DNA from: Opitutus sp. GAS368
GTDB taxonomy: Bacteria > Verrucomicrobiota > Verrucomicrobiia > Opitutales > UBA953
Assembly (NCBI GenBank): GCA_945906115.1
Contig: CAMDQP010000003.1
Coordinates: 1 to 30,091 of the forward strand
DNA: 30,091 bases
Direction: 5' to 3'
Both the position numbers and the translations under genes were made by a program. Under the pieces are notes generated by a model that was given only the letters and a program-made list of their open reading frames with translations, had not been told where the DNA came from and ran no database searches. This document shows, one piece after another, positions 1 to 8,288 of this stretch; the first letter of the stretch is position 1, and every line of letters starts with the position of its first letter.

Positions 1-2864
1 TTGAGGTTGTGTTCGCGGGCGCCGCGCAGGGAGATGGAGGTCGGACGTGGTTTGCTCGCCGTGGTTGACGCGGAGGCGAAGGCGTCGTCGCCTTGCGCGA
101 GAAAGCGACCCGTGACCGTGCCGGCTTTGGCGACTTCGGCGGGCGTGCCTTCGGCGACGAGGTGGCCGCCGGCGGGGCCGGCTTCGGGGCCCATTTCCAG
201 GATCCAGTCGCAGGACTTTAGCACGTCGAGGTGGTGTTCCACGACGATCAGTGAGTGGCCGGCTTCCGTGAGGCGATGGAGCAGGCCGATCAGGCGCGCG
301 ACGTCCTCGCGGTGCAGGCCCGTGGTCGGTTCATCGAGCAGCAGGAGCGCGCCAGGCTTGCGCGTATCGATCTTGGAAAGATAGCGGACCAGCTTGAGGC
401 GCTGGGCTTCGCCACCAGAAAGCGTTGTGAGCGGCTGGCCCATCGAGAGGTAGCCGAGTCCCACTTCTTCCAGACAGGCGAGTTGGGCGGAGGCCGGCGT
501 GCGTTCGCCGAGGAACTTGCGCGCCTCGGTCACTGACATCGCGAGCAGGTCGCCGACGGACTTGCCGTCGTAGTGGAAGCTCAGCACCTCGTCGCGGAAG
601 CGTTTGCCGTTGCAGGATGGGCAGGGGAGCGCGACGTCGGAGACGAACTGCATCTCCACCGTCTCCCAGCCGGCGCCGCCGCAGCGTTCGCAGCGACCTT
701 CGCCGGCATTGAAGGAGAAATGCGAGGGCGTGAGGCCCGCGGCCTTCGCCTCGGCCGAGTTGCCAAGCAGCGTGCGGATTGCGTCCCAGGCACCGACATA
801 GAGAGCGGGGTTGGAGCGCGGCGTGCGCGTGGCGGGCGACTGGTCGACGAGCGCCACCTCGGCTGGCTCCTTGTCGAACTTCACCCATTTCAGTTCCTTG
901 GCTTCGTCGCCTGATTCCGGATCGCGGCGGCCGATGACCTGATGGAGCAGTGTTGATTTGCCAGAGCCCGAGACGCCGCAGAGGCCGACCAGGCGACCGA
1001 GCGGAATCGAGCAGACGAAGTCGCGGAGATTGTTCACCGTCGCGCCGCTGACGCGCAGGCGCGCGGTCGTGTCGCCGATCGGGCGCGGGGTGCGCGGCTC
1101 GGAGACGCGGCGACCCGAGAGCCAGTTGCCCGTCGCCGAATTCTTGATCTTCAGGATGCCCTTCGGCACGCCTTGGTAGAGGAGGTGGCCGCCCTCGGCG
1201 CCAGGGCGCGGGCCGATCTCGATGAGCCAGTCGGCGGCACGCATCACGGATTCGTCGTGTTCGACGACCACCACCGTGTTGCCCTGTGCGACAAGACTGC
1301 GGAGGATGCCGACCATCCGCGAAAGATCGCGGGCGTGCATGCCGACGCTCGGTTCGTCGAGGACGAAGACCGTGTCTGCGAGGCAGGCGCCGAGGCAGGA
1401 CGTCAGATTGACGCGTTGGACTTCGCCGCCGGAAAGCGTGCGCGAGAGACGGTCGAGGGCGAGGTAGCCAAGTCCGACTGCTTCGAGGTAGCCGAGGCGA
1501 GCGAGGATCGCTTCGAGTGCGTGGTCCGCCGGGTGGCGCGAATCTTTCGGTGCGAGGGGCGCGAGCAGCGTGCGCAGGTCCGAGACCGGCGAAGCGTAGA
1601 GTTCGGGCAGGGATTTGCCCTGCCAGCGCCAGAAGAGCGACTCCTCTCGGAAGCGGCGGCCGTGGCATTTCGGGCAGGATTCGTAGGCGCGCCAGCGCGA
1701 GAGGAAGACGCGTACGTGCATCTTATAGCTCGTCCCTTCCAGCCAGCGGAAGAAGCCGCGGATGCCATACCACTTCGAATCGTATTCGCCCGGCACGTAA
1801 CCGGGTTCGCCGTTCTCGACGAATTTGCGATGCGCGGCGGAAAGTTTCTTCCACGGCACGTCGAGCGGGATGGCCGCCTTGCGGCAAGCGCGCACGAGGT
1901 CTTTCTGCGATTCGCCGTAGACGTTACCTTGGAACGAGGCGATGGCGCCTTCGGCGAGCGTCAGGGCTGGGTTCGGGATGATCTTGTTCCAGTCGAGGCC
2001 GATGACGCGGCCGAAGCCGCGGCACTCTGGGCAGGCTCCGACGGGTGAGTTGAAGGAGAAGAGCGCCGGCGAGGCTGGGCGGAACTTGCGTCCATCAATC
2101 GGCGACTCGAGGGCTTCGCTGTAGCGGGAGAGTTCGTGGCCTTGGTCGTCGAGCAGGCGGAGGCGGGCGCCGCCGAGGCGGAAGGCCGCGAGGGCTGCTT
2201 CATGGAAGCGCGAGGCCTGGTCGGTTGCGATCGTGACGCGGTCCTGGATGACGAGCAGTTCGGTCGCGTCGGCGGGAATCTCGTCTTCGGTCAGGCGGAT
2301 ACGCTGGCCCGAGGCGAATGCGCGGCTGAAGCCCGCCTTGGCGAATTCTTCCGCAATCGTCTTCCATCCCAGTGTCTCTGGTTTCGAGACCGCAAAGGCG
2401 AGTGAAAGGGATTGGCCCATGAAGCGCGCCAGCGAGTCCTGCCAGGCGGCGTCGGGGCCGCGCGGGACGATAACTTTGCCGCTGGCCGGGTCGATGAGGT
2501 CGGCGCGGTGGGCGAACCAGACTTTGAACCAATCGCAGAGCTCCGTCATCGTGCCGACCGTCGAGCGCGAGGTGCGGACCACGTTGCCTTGCTTGATTGC
2601 GACGGACGGGCGGACGTTCTCCGCGGAGTCCAGGGCTGGCGACGGGAGCAGTTCGAGGAACTGGCGGACGTAGGGGCTGAACGTTTCGACGTAGCGGCGT
2701 TGGCCTTCGGCGTGCAACGTATCAAAGACCAGCGACGACTTGCCGGCACCGCTGAGGCCCGTGACCACGACCAACTTGCCGACGGGGATGTCCACATCGA
2801 ACCCCTTTAGGTTATTCTGGCGGACGCCACGGAGGCGGATGGCGTCTGGTCGGGGGGCGGACAT
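1..2864 (-). CDS. uvrA: UvrA excinuclease subunit, tandem-duplicated form (partial, runs off the window)
   Basis: UvrA is the DNA damage-recognition ATPase of nucleotide excision repair, working with UvrB and UvrC. The visible 954 residues hold one complete UvrA. The first Walker A GLSGAGKSS is at residues 36-44, followed by GQRRYVE, a CPECRGFG zinc element, signature LSGGEVQRV near 477 and Walker B VLDEPSVGMH. The second module has Walker A GVSGSGKSTL near 635, CERCGGAG, signature LSGGEAQRL near 816 and LLDEPTTGLH. Where a normal UvrA of about 940 residues ends (GRFLAQGDD), the frame stays open. After a short linker it begins another copy with SISLRGAREHNL, matching the first residues of canonical UvrA. 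I infer a double-length protein as in chlamydiae. The start at 2864 has GGAGGG just upstream; an in-frame ATG at 2876 is the alternative. The CxxC pair that usually precedes LFSFN is not seen in this copy. Confidence 0.93.
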   Translation of the reverse strand, partial: MSAPRPDAIRLRGVRQNNLKGFDVDIPVGKLVVVTGLSGAGKSSLVFDTLHAEGQRRYVETFSPYVRQFLELLPSPALDSAENVRPSVAIKQGNVVRTSRSTVGTMTELCDWFKVWFAHRADLIDPASGKVIVPRGPDAAWQDSLARFMGQSLSLAFAVSKPETLGWKTIAEEFAKAGFSRAFASGQRIRLTEDEIPADATELLVIQDRVTIATDQASRFHEAALAAFRLGGARLRLLDDQGHELSRYSEALESPIDGRKFRPASPALFSFNSPVGACPECRGFGRVIGLDWNKIIPNPALTLAEGAIASFQGNVYGESQKDLVRACRKAAIPLDVPWKKLSAAHRKFVENGEPGYVPGEYDSKWYGIRGFFRWLEGTSYKMHVRVFLSRWRAYESCPKCHGRRFREESLFWRWQGKSLPELYASPVSDLRTLLAPLAPKDSRHPADHALEAILARLGYLEAVGLGYLALDRLSRTLSGGEVQRVNLTSCLGACLADTVFVLDEPSVGMHARDLSRMVGILRSLVAQGNTVVVVEHDESVMRAADWLIEIGPRPGAEGGHLLYQGVPKGILKIKNSATGNWLSGRRVSEPRTPRPIGDTTARLRVSGATVNNLRDFVCSIPLGRLVGLCGVSGSGKSTLLHQVIGRRDPESGDEAKELKWVKFDKEPAEVALVDQSPATRTPRSNPALYVGAWDAIRTLLGNSAEAKAAGLTPSHFSFNAGEGRCERCGGAGWETVEMQFVSDVALPCPSCNGKRFRDEVLSFHYDGKSVGDLLAMSVTEARKFLGERTPASAQLACLEEVGLGYLSMGQPLTTLSGGEAQRLKLVRYLSKIDTRKPGALLLLDEPTTGLHREDVARLIGLLHRLTEAGHSLIVVEHHLDVLKSCDWILEMGPEAGPAGGHLVAEGTPAEVAKAGTVTGRFLAQGDDAFASASTTASKPRPTSISLRGAREHNL

Positions 2865-2907
2865 CGGACCCTCCATCGGACAGGAATCCGCCCTCTTGGC
2901 AAACCTG

Positions 2908-3489
2908 CTAACGCACTCGGCAGCGAATCACGCCCTGCGGGGTAGCGACCGCCTTAACTTTAATATCATGCGGCTCGTCGGGGAGGCGCGACACCAGCTG
3001 GAAGGCGTGGGCGTGGCCGAGCAGGAAGGTCTTGCGGGGTGGCTTGGCTAGCAGGCGGTCGTAGAAGCCGCCGCCAAATCCGAGGCGTCGGCCCGTGCCG
3101 TCGAAGCCTAGGCCCGGCACGAGGATCAGCCCGGCGTCGGCCAGCGTCGCGACTGGCGTGGTTGGCTTCGGTTCACGGATACCAAGGCGCGAAGGCTGGA
3201 GGGCGGCGAGGTCGGTGACTTCGTGGAGGACGAGTGTCGTTTTGTTCGTCACGCGCGGGAGCAGGAGGCGTTTGCCTTCCAGCAGCGCGAGCAGCATTAG
3301 CGCGTCGGTCGGCAGTTCGCCACCGAAAGACGCGTAGAGGCAGACCGTCTTCGCCTGTTTCCATTCTGGGAGCTGCGTGACTAGGCGGGCGGCCGTGTCA
3401 CCGGCGACTTGTAATTCACGGGGCGTCAGAGCCATGCGGCGGGCCTTGAGTTCCGCCCGCAGGCGGTCCTTGTCGGCGCGCGCATCCAT
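2908..3489 (-). CDS. 5-formyltetrahydrofolate cyclo-ligase (MTHFS family)
   Basis: This 193-residue protein matches the family that converts 5-formyl-THF to 5,10-methenyl-THF using ATP, a cytosolic folate salvage step. The N-terminal helix carries basic residues (KDRLRAELKARR) that bind the nucleotide in this family. The signature is LVPGLGFDGTGRRLGFGGGF followed by YDRLL, at about residues 122-146, equivalent to the usual VPGVAFD..G.RLGYGGGYYDR. The length is normal for the family. The gene starts 4 bases after the ctaB stop, so the two are probably cotranscribed, and uvrA follows 43 bases downstream. No Shine-Dalgarno sequence is evident. The folate function has no obvious link to heme synthesis, so this looks like a housekeeping neighbour. 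Confidence 0.92.
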   Translation of the reverse strand: MDARADKDRLRAELKARRMALTPRELQVAGDTAARLVTQLPEWKQAKTVCLYASFGGELPTDALMLLALLEGKRLLLPRVTNKTTLVLHEVTDLAALQPSRLGIREPKPTTPVATLADAGLILVPGLGFDGTGRRLGFGGGFYDRLLAKPPRKTFLLGHAHAFQLVSRLPDEPHDIKVKAVATPQGVIRCRVR

Positions 3490-3493
3490 GGCC

Positions 3494-4417
3494 TCAGAAA
3501 ATCCGGTTCAGCGTCAGAGTCAACAGGACGACGGGCAGATACAGGATTGAGGCGAGGAAGAGCGGCTTGGCGATGGCGGCGCGGCGTTGCGGCAGGGCGA
3601 ACTCGAGGGTCAGCTTAAAGAACCAGACGCCGGCAATGAACGAGACCCAGAGGAAGGGGCTTGCCCAGCCCTTCAGGGAGGCCGTGCAGGCCGGATCGAA
3701 GAATGTGCGGACGATTTCGCCGGCCACGACGATCATCGGTAGGATGAAGGCTATCGCCCAGATCGACGCCGAGCGGCCGGACGGGTCGCCGACCGTGACG
3801 ATCTTGAAACCGCCGCGGGCGTAGTCCTCGCGCCAGAGGAAAGCGAGGGCCATGAAGTGCGGGATCTGCCAGAAGAATAGCAACGCGAACAGCAACCATC
3901 CCATGCGGTCGATGTGCGGCTCGCCGCTTTGGCCAAGCTTGGCGGCCGTACCGATGATCGGAGGGATGGCGCCGGGCAGAGAACCGACCAGCGTGCACCA
4001 AGAAGTCACCGATTTCAGGGGTGTGTAGAGGAGGAGGTAGGAAACCGCCGTGGCGGCCGTGAGTGCGCCGGCGAGAGCGTTGGCTCCGTTCCAGACCAGC
4101 ACCACGCCGAGCGAAAGAAGCAGCATACCGAAGAGCAGGGCTGCACCGGGGCGGATGATGCCGGCGGGGATGGGACGGTTGCGGGTCCGTTCCATCTTCG
4201 CGTCCGGTTCACTGTCCCACCACATGTTAATCGCGCCGCAGCCGCCGGCGGCGAGGGCCGTGCCGATCGCCAGCGAGACGAGCACCTTGGGGTTGGTGGC
4301 CTGGCTCGGTTCGCTGCAGAAGTAGCCGGCCAGCGCTGTGAGGACGGAAAGGAACGAGAGCCGGGGCTTGGTCAGCTCCCAGTAGGCGGCAGGCACGGAT
4401 CCAGCGCGTTCGCTCAT
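3494..4417 (-). CDS. ctaB: Protoheme IX farnesyltransferase (heme O synthase)
   Basis: This 307-residue membrane prenyltransferase of the UbiA superfamily attaches a farnesyl group to heme B to make heme O. The first aspartate-rich motif is visible as NMWWDSEPDAKMERTRNRP at about residues 64-82, giving the NxxxDxxxD arrangement that binds Mg-diphosphate. YTPLKSVTSW and WQIPHFMALAFLWREDYARG are also family signatures. About eight or nine hydrophobic segments fit the fold. The N-terminal WELTKPRLSFL is the usual start of the family. It lies 56 bases downstream of ctaA, whose product uses heme O, and directly upstream of the folate cyclo-ligase gene. Confidence 0.96.
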   Translation of the reverse strand: MSERAGSVPAAYWELTKPRLSFLSVLTALAGYFCSEPSQATNPKVLVSLAIGTALAAGGCGAINMWWDSEPDAKMERTRNRPIPAGIIRPGAALLFGMLLLSLGVVLVWNGANALAGALTAATAVSYLLLYTPLKSVTSWCTLVGSLPGAIPPIIGTAAKLGQSGEPHIDRMGWLLFALLFFWQIPHFMALAFLWREDYARGGFKIVTVGDPSGRSASIWAIAFILPMIVVAGEIVRTFFDPACTASLKGWASPFLWVSFIAGVWFFKLTLEFALPQRRAAIAKPLFLASILYLPVVLLTLTLNRIF

Positions 4418-4473
4418 CGGTCTTGTCGTGGCGGTTTTGCGCGACGGGTTAAAGGTAAATCAGTCGCCACGGC

Positions 4474-5415
4474 TCAGGCGGCCGGTTGCGCGGTCGAACG
4501 TCGGGCTAGTATCACCGCTGCGCAGAGGGAGGAGAAGAGGGCAGCGCCGACGACGAGGTGCACCGTGCGGACGTGCGGGTTGAGCGGGAGTTGGATGCTC
4601 AGGATGCCGAGCAGGACCTGCAGGAAGACGAGTGCGACCAACGACGCCCAGCGTAAGAGCGGGAAGCCATGGCGGGCCAGCTGGACGGCGAAAAAGAGCA
4701 CCGCCGCACCGGCGAGGAGGGCGCCGCCGCGATGGAGTAGGTTGACCCACCAGACGACGCCCGTGCCGATGGAGGGGATGAACAGACCGTCGGAAGGGGA
4801 GGAGACCCAAAGCGTGAAGTGCCCTTGACGCATCACCGCGCCGATGACGATGACCGAGAGCGTGAGCGCGGCGGCGCCAGCGCCGGCACGGAAGAGGGAG
4901 CGCGGTGCGGTGCGGTGGGCTTGATGCCAGGCGACAGTGTGGGCTAGGGCGATGATGGCGAGGAGCGCAAGCGTGAGCTGGGCGTTGACCGCGTGGCCGA
5001 CCGCGAAGGCCACGGCCTTGAAGTTGCCGTCGCCACCGACGTTGAGCTGGTCAAGGAGCACGCGGAGTCCGCCGAGCATACCTTGTAAGACGACCAGGCC
5101 GACGAGCGCGTAAGCCGCGAGCCGAATCGCGCGTCGATTTTCGAGGAAGCCGTGGGCGAAGGCGATCGCGATGCAGAGCAAGCCGAGGACCGCAGCCGCG
5201 AGGCGGTGGGAGTGCTCGGCGAATTTGTCGATCTCCGTGAGCCAACCCGGAGGGTTGACCGAGCCGTTGGAGAGAGGCCAGTCGAGGAAGGCCATACCCG
5301 CGCGGATGCTCGTGGTGAAGCCGCCGGCTTGGAGTACCAGGACGGACCAGCCCAGCGTGAGCAGGCACAGTCCGAGCAGACGTCGGTCGGGTGCGGAGGA
5401 TTCCAGCTGGCTCAT
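4474..5415 (-). CDS. ctaA: Heme A synthase (CtaA/COX15 family)
   Basis: This 313-residue integral membrane protein is assigned to the family that oxidises the C8 methyl of heme O to make heme A for aa3-type cytochrome oxidases. About eight hydrophobic segments are visible. The four heme-ligand histidine regions are recognisable: AEHSHRLAAA near residue 68, the GHAVNAQL region, LLHRGGALLAG and RTVHLVVGAALF. The early GGFTTSIRAGMAFLDWPL corresponds to the family's GG.TRLT.AG....DWP motif; here it has TTSIRAG in place of TRLTGSG, as seen in diverged homologues. The adjacent heme O synthase gene downstream supports the assignment. Together they imply a heme A type terminal oxidase elsewhere in the genome. 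Confidence 0.92.
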   Translation of the reverse strand: MSQLESSAPDRRLLGLCLLTLGWSVLVLQAGGFTTSIRAGMAFLDWPLSNGSVNPPGWLTEIDKFAEHSHRLAAAVLGLLCIAIAFAHGFLENRRAIRLAAYALVGLVVLQGMLGGLRVLLDQLNVGGDGNFKAVAFAVGHAVNAQLTLALLAIIALAHTVAWHQAHRTAPRSLFRAGAGAAALTLSVIVIGAVMRQGHFTLWVSSPSDGLFIPSIGTGVVWWVNLLHRGGALLAGAAVLFFAVQLARHGFPLLRWASLVALVFLQVLLGILSIQLPLNPHVRTVHLVVGAALFSSLCAAVILARRSTAQPAA

Positions 5416-5497
5416 GCCTTCATCTCATCCGCGACCGCTCTGGGCGCAAATCCCAACCACGACTATCTCCGGTCTTAAGCCACGCCGATGGGGCTTA

Positions 5498-5914
5498 TCA
5501 GGATTGGGCGGTGGCCCGACCAAAGGCACGAATTTTGCCGACGAGGTTCGTCAGGCCGTTGCGGCGGTTGGGTGAAAGGTGCTGCGTGATACCGACCGCA
5601 GAAAGGAAGTCCGCGTCGGTGGCGGCGACTTCCTGCGGCGGAGCACCGTCGTAGAATTCACAGACCAGACTCGCGATGCCCTTGGTGATGAGTGAATCGG
5701 CGTCGCAACGGAAGCGACAGACGCCGGCTTCGAGGGACGGCACCAGCCAGAGGTTGGAGGTGCAGCCTTCGATCAGGAAGGCGTCGAGTTTGACGGCGGC
5801 GGGCAGGGCGGGGGCGGCCTTGGCACGGTCGATCACGTATTGGAAGCGTTCGTGGTGGTCCGCGAAAGGTTCGAGCTCCGCGATGAGCTCATCGCGTCGG
5901 CGTAGCAGTGTCAT
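5498..5914 (-). CDS. sufE: SufE family sulfur acceptor for Fe-S cluster assembly
   Basis: This 138-residue protein fits SufE, which accepts persulfide sulfur from the cysteine desulfurase SufS and stimulates it. The catalytic cysteine is at residue 51 in IEGCTSNLW, matching the family's V.GC.S.VW. Further support comes from the N-terminal ERFQYVIDRAK segment, DADSLITKGIASLV (usual D...I.RGL.AL) and the C-terminal HLSPNRRNGLTNLVGKIR (usual LSP.R.NGL.....I). The length is normal. It starts 7 bases after the stop of the upstream repeat protein, so it is probably translated from the same message. No sufBCD or sufS is in the window, so its partner must be elsewhere. A CsdE-like role cannot be separated by sequence alone. 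Confidence 0.93.
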   Translation of the reverse strand: MTLLRRRDELIAELEPFADHHERFQYVIDRAKAAPALPAAVKLDAFLIEGCTSNLWLVPSLEAGVCRFRCDADSLITKGIASLVCEFYDGAPPQEVAATDADFLSAVGITQHLSPNRRNGLTNLVGKIRAFGRATAQS

Positions 5915-5921
5915 CGGACGA

Positions 5922-7703
5922 TCAGCGGCCGGCGAGCGCCTCGGGGTCGAGGTTGCTGCGAATCAGTGGGGACATCGCCGCCTCGAGCTTGCGCTGGCGA
6001 TCGGCGGGCAAATTCGACTCGGAGCGGAGCCACGAGACGGCTTCCTGCCAGATCGCAGGCGAAGGACGGCGCAGGGTGAGCAACAGCTCGAGTTCGTCGG
6101 CGACGGACTTGCGCGTGCCGTAAGTCTCCGTCTGGCCGGCGAGAATGCGGGCGGAGATGGTATCGGCGCGCAGCTGCGAGTGGCGCGGATAGAGCGCGAT
6201 GCCGGCTTCGAGCACGCGCACCGCGGCGTCGCCCGCGCGGATTGCGCGCAGGTGGCGACCGACGGAGCGGTAGGCTTCAGGGCCGAGGTCCTTGGACTTC
6301 AGGAATTCGATGAGGTAGCGGTCACCGATATCGCGGTCGCGCTTCGCGATTACCGCATCGGGCTTCTGGCGGGCGTGGTAGGCGATAGCGATAAGTGCCT
6401 GCACGATGGCTTCGTTGGATTTGAAGAAGGCTTTATCGGCAGCGATAATCTGCTGATATTGCACAATGACCTGACCGGGCTCCGGGCCGTTGAGGATCGC
6501 TTCGAGGTGAAGTGCGGCGAAGGTCGCGCGTTCGAGGCCGTATTGAGCGGCGGAGTTGGCGAGAGCGCCCGTGAGTTCGGCGTAGCCTTTTTCGGCGGCG
6601 AAGTTGGCGAGCGCGATCATCGGCGCCGAGTTGCCGGCGTAGTTCGCGAAGATGAGGCGGAGCTCCTTGTCGAATTCATCCCTGAGGCCGAGCCGGTCGA
6701 GCAGCTGCAGTTTCTGGATGTGAGGGAAGGGGGCCTTTTCATCAGCCGAGATGCGCTCCATCGTCACCGCCAAGGCCATTTTGTGCTGGCCGAGCAGGAT
6801 ATGGAAGCGGGCGAGCTGCGAAAGGACCGCGTCGCGGCCGGCCCCTTTGAAGGCAGAGGTCTTCGCCTCAAGTAGATTGATGGATTCCTGGGTCTTGCCG
6901 CCTTCGAAGAGCGCGCGGGCCTTGAGGAGCAGGCCGTTGGGTAGCGTATCCAGACTGCTGGCATTGATGATATTGACCGCGTCGGGGTATTTGCCGACCC
7001 AGTAGAGCGAGGTGGCGGCCGACATTGAGAGCGAGTCGCGCATGTAGACCGGCATGTTTTTCGTGACCTGAATCAGCTTCAGGCTCTCGTCGATGACTTC
7101 TTGGTCGCGCTCCCGGGCTTGGAGAAGCTGGAAATAGCGCTCCAGATAGTCCTTGGTGAGGGGGTCGTCGACGGGCAGGAATTCCAGGCCATGTTTGAGG
7201 GTCTGGATGCCGTCGTCGGTTCGGCCTGCAATATTATGTAAAAAGTTGGCATAGAACAACTTAGACTTTGCATTACCTGGATTGCAGCGGATGGCGACCT
7301 GGGCCAGGCGCAGGGCGTCGGCCATTTGACCGGCGTCCTGGGCGGCCATCGCCTGCTTGGTGAAGTATTCCGCTAACTGGACGAGGTGTTCTTGGCGGAT
7401 TTTGGCCGCATTATCGGGCTGATCTTCGAGTTTAGCCAGGGACAGGCGGATGATTTGGAGCAGGGGCTTATCCTTGATCAGATCCGCTTTAATGTAGGTT
7501 TGGCGGGCATAACTCAGAATGGCTTCCTTTTCCTTGAGCTGAGGGAGGCCGGCCAAAACGATAATTTCAGCATCTTCTTCGGCCGCTTTGCTGGCGGGGG
7601 CTGGGCTCTTTTGGGCGGCCGGGGGCGGAAGCGGGCTCTGCGCCAGACCCGTGAGGGTGGACATCCCGAGAAGAAGGACGAAGGTCAGGCGGGTGGACAG
7701 CAT
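5922..7703 (-). CDS. Exported helical-repeat (TPR-like) protein of unknown function
   Basis: This is a 593-residue protein with a probable signal peptide: MLSTR, then hydrophobic LTFVLLLGMSTLTGLA, then a Pro/Ala-rich linker (SPLPPPAAQKSPAPASKAA). The rest is helical and contains degenerate TPR-like units such as ADALRLAQVAIRCNPGNAKS and GDAAVRVLEAGIALYPRHSQ. No catalytic motif is seen, and I do not recognise a named family. I chose the ATG at 7703 because it places the signal peptide at the N terminus. The ATG at 7733 (10 residues longer, MPTPLLETPP) is a real alternative and has GGCGGGA some way upstream. Further extension to 7928 would run into rpsL and is unlikely. It heads the leftward group ending in uvrA, so its promoter should lie in 7704-7875. 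A scaffold role in the cell envelope is inference only. Confidence 0.8.
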   Translation of the reverse strand: MLSTRLTFVLLLGMSTLTGLAQSPLPPPAAQKSPAPASKAAEEDAEIIVLAGLPQLKEKEAILSYARQTYIKADLIKDKPLLQIIRLSLAKLEDQPDNAAKIRQEHLVQLAEYFTKQAMAAQDAGQMADALRLAQVAIRCNPGNAKSKLFYANFLHNIAGRTDDGIQTLKHGLEFLPVDDPLTKDYLERYFQLLQARERDQEVIDESLKLIQVTKNMPVYMRDSLSMSAATSLYWVGKYPDAVNIINASSLDTLPNGLLLKARALFEGGKTQESINLLEAKTSAFKGAGRDAVLSQLARFHILLGQHKMALAVTMERISADEKAPFPHIQKLQLLDRLGLRDEFDKELRLIFANYAGNSAPMIALANFAAEKGYAELTGALANSAAQYGLERATFAALHLEAILNGPEPGQVIVQYQQIIAADKAFFKSNEAIVQALIAIAYHARQKPDAVIAKRDRDIGDRYLIEFLKSKDLGPEAYRSVGRHLRAIRAGDAAVRVLEAGIALYPRHSQLRADTISARILAGQTETYGTRKSVADELELLLTLRRPSPAIWQEAVSWLRSESNLPADRQRKLEAAMSPLIRSNLDPEALAGR

Positions 7704-7816
7704 GGGAGGGGTTTCGAGTAATGGCGTGGGCATCGGAATTGTCCCGCCAAAAAAGACGAAAGAGGGGCGGGGCAGGAAGGGGAGTAAAGAAACCTTAAAA
7801 TCCCCGCACTTTCCTC

Positions 7817-7844
7817 TTGCATGAGGGGCCTCGACCCCTATGCC
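7817..7844 (+). promoter_or_regulatory. Candidate promoter of the rpsL cluster
   Basis: A possible -35 box TTGCAT (7817-7822) and -10 box TATGCC (7839-7844) are separated by 16 bases. They lie about 32 bases upstream of the rpsL start in the 172-base divergent gap. The spacer holds a perfect inverted repeat, AGGGG (7824-7828) and CCCCT (7835-7839). The boxes match consensus only partly. Some promoter must lie in this gap because rpsL is the first plus-strand gene, but the exact boxes are inference. The rest of 7704-7875 shows no further clear element. Confidence 0.4.
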
Positions 7845-7875
7845 CAAACACTCTTTTCCCAATTTACCGAGGTCC

Positions 7876-8259
7876 ATGCCTACCATCAACCAGCTCGTCC
7901 GTAAACCGCGTGTCCAACCCAAGGCCAAGTCGAAGTCGCCTGCCTTGAATAACTCGCCCTTCCGCCGCGGCGTCTGCGTGCAGGTTATGATCCGTACGCC
8001 GAAGAAGCCGAACTCGGCTCAGCGTAAGGTCGCCAAGGTGCGCCTGACCAACGGCCAGGAAGTCATCTCCTATATTCCCGACGAAGGCCATAAGCTCCAG
8101 GAGCACTCGGTGGTCCTCGTCCGTGGTGGCCGCGTGAAGGATCTCCCCGGCGTGCGCTACCACATCGTCCGCGGACCTCTCGACTGCTCCGGCGTCGAGA
8201 AGCGTCGTCGCTCCCGTTCCAAGTACGGCGTCAAGCGTCCGAAGGAAAAGAAGGCTTAA
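7876..8259 (+). CDS. rpsL: 30S ribosomal protein S12 (uS12)
   Basis: This 127-residue protein of the decoding centre is essentially collinear with E. coli S12. It begins MPTINQLVRK and contains TPKKPNSAQRK and GGRVKDLPGVRYH. Lys43, Lys88 and Pro91 are all present, the residues whose change usually gives streptomycin resistance, so this reads as the sensitive type. Asp89, the methylthiolated residue in many bacteria, is also present. The start at 7876 was chosen over the upstream ATG at 7840 because MPTINQL is the family N terminus; upstream codons would lie within the promoter region. It is the first gene of the plus-strand cluster, followed by rpsG after 29 bases. Confidence 0.98.
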   Translation: MPTINQLVRKPRVQPKAKSKSPALNNSPFRRGVCVQVMIRTPKKPNSAQRKVAKVRLTNGQEVISYIPDEGHKLQEHSVVLVRGGRVKDLPGVRYHIVRGPLDCSGVEKRRRSRSKYGVKRPKEKKA

Positions 8260-8288
8260 TCCGTTTCCGCACCCAACTCCCTTAGAAT

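Noticed and set aside
331..1668. Long minus-strand open frame of 445 codons
   Set aside because: It is an out-of-frame shadow of uvrA; its translation is Arg/Pro-rich with no family motifs, while the true uvrA frame covers the same bases.
5476..5497. Inverted repeat TAAGCC/GGCTTA just after the sufE stop, considered as a terminator on the minus strand
   Set aside because: No T run follows on the minus strand and ctaA begins soon after. It may be a processing hairpin but is not supported as a terminator.
5676..6875. 399-codon plus-strand frame opposite the repeat protein
   Set aside because: It is antisense to sufE and the repeat-protein gene, has no motifs, and crosses two real genes, so it is a shadow.
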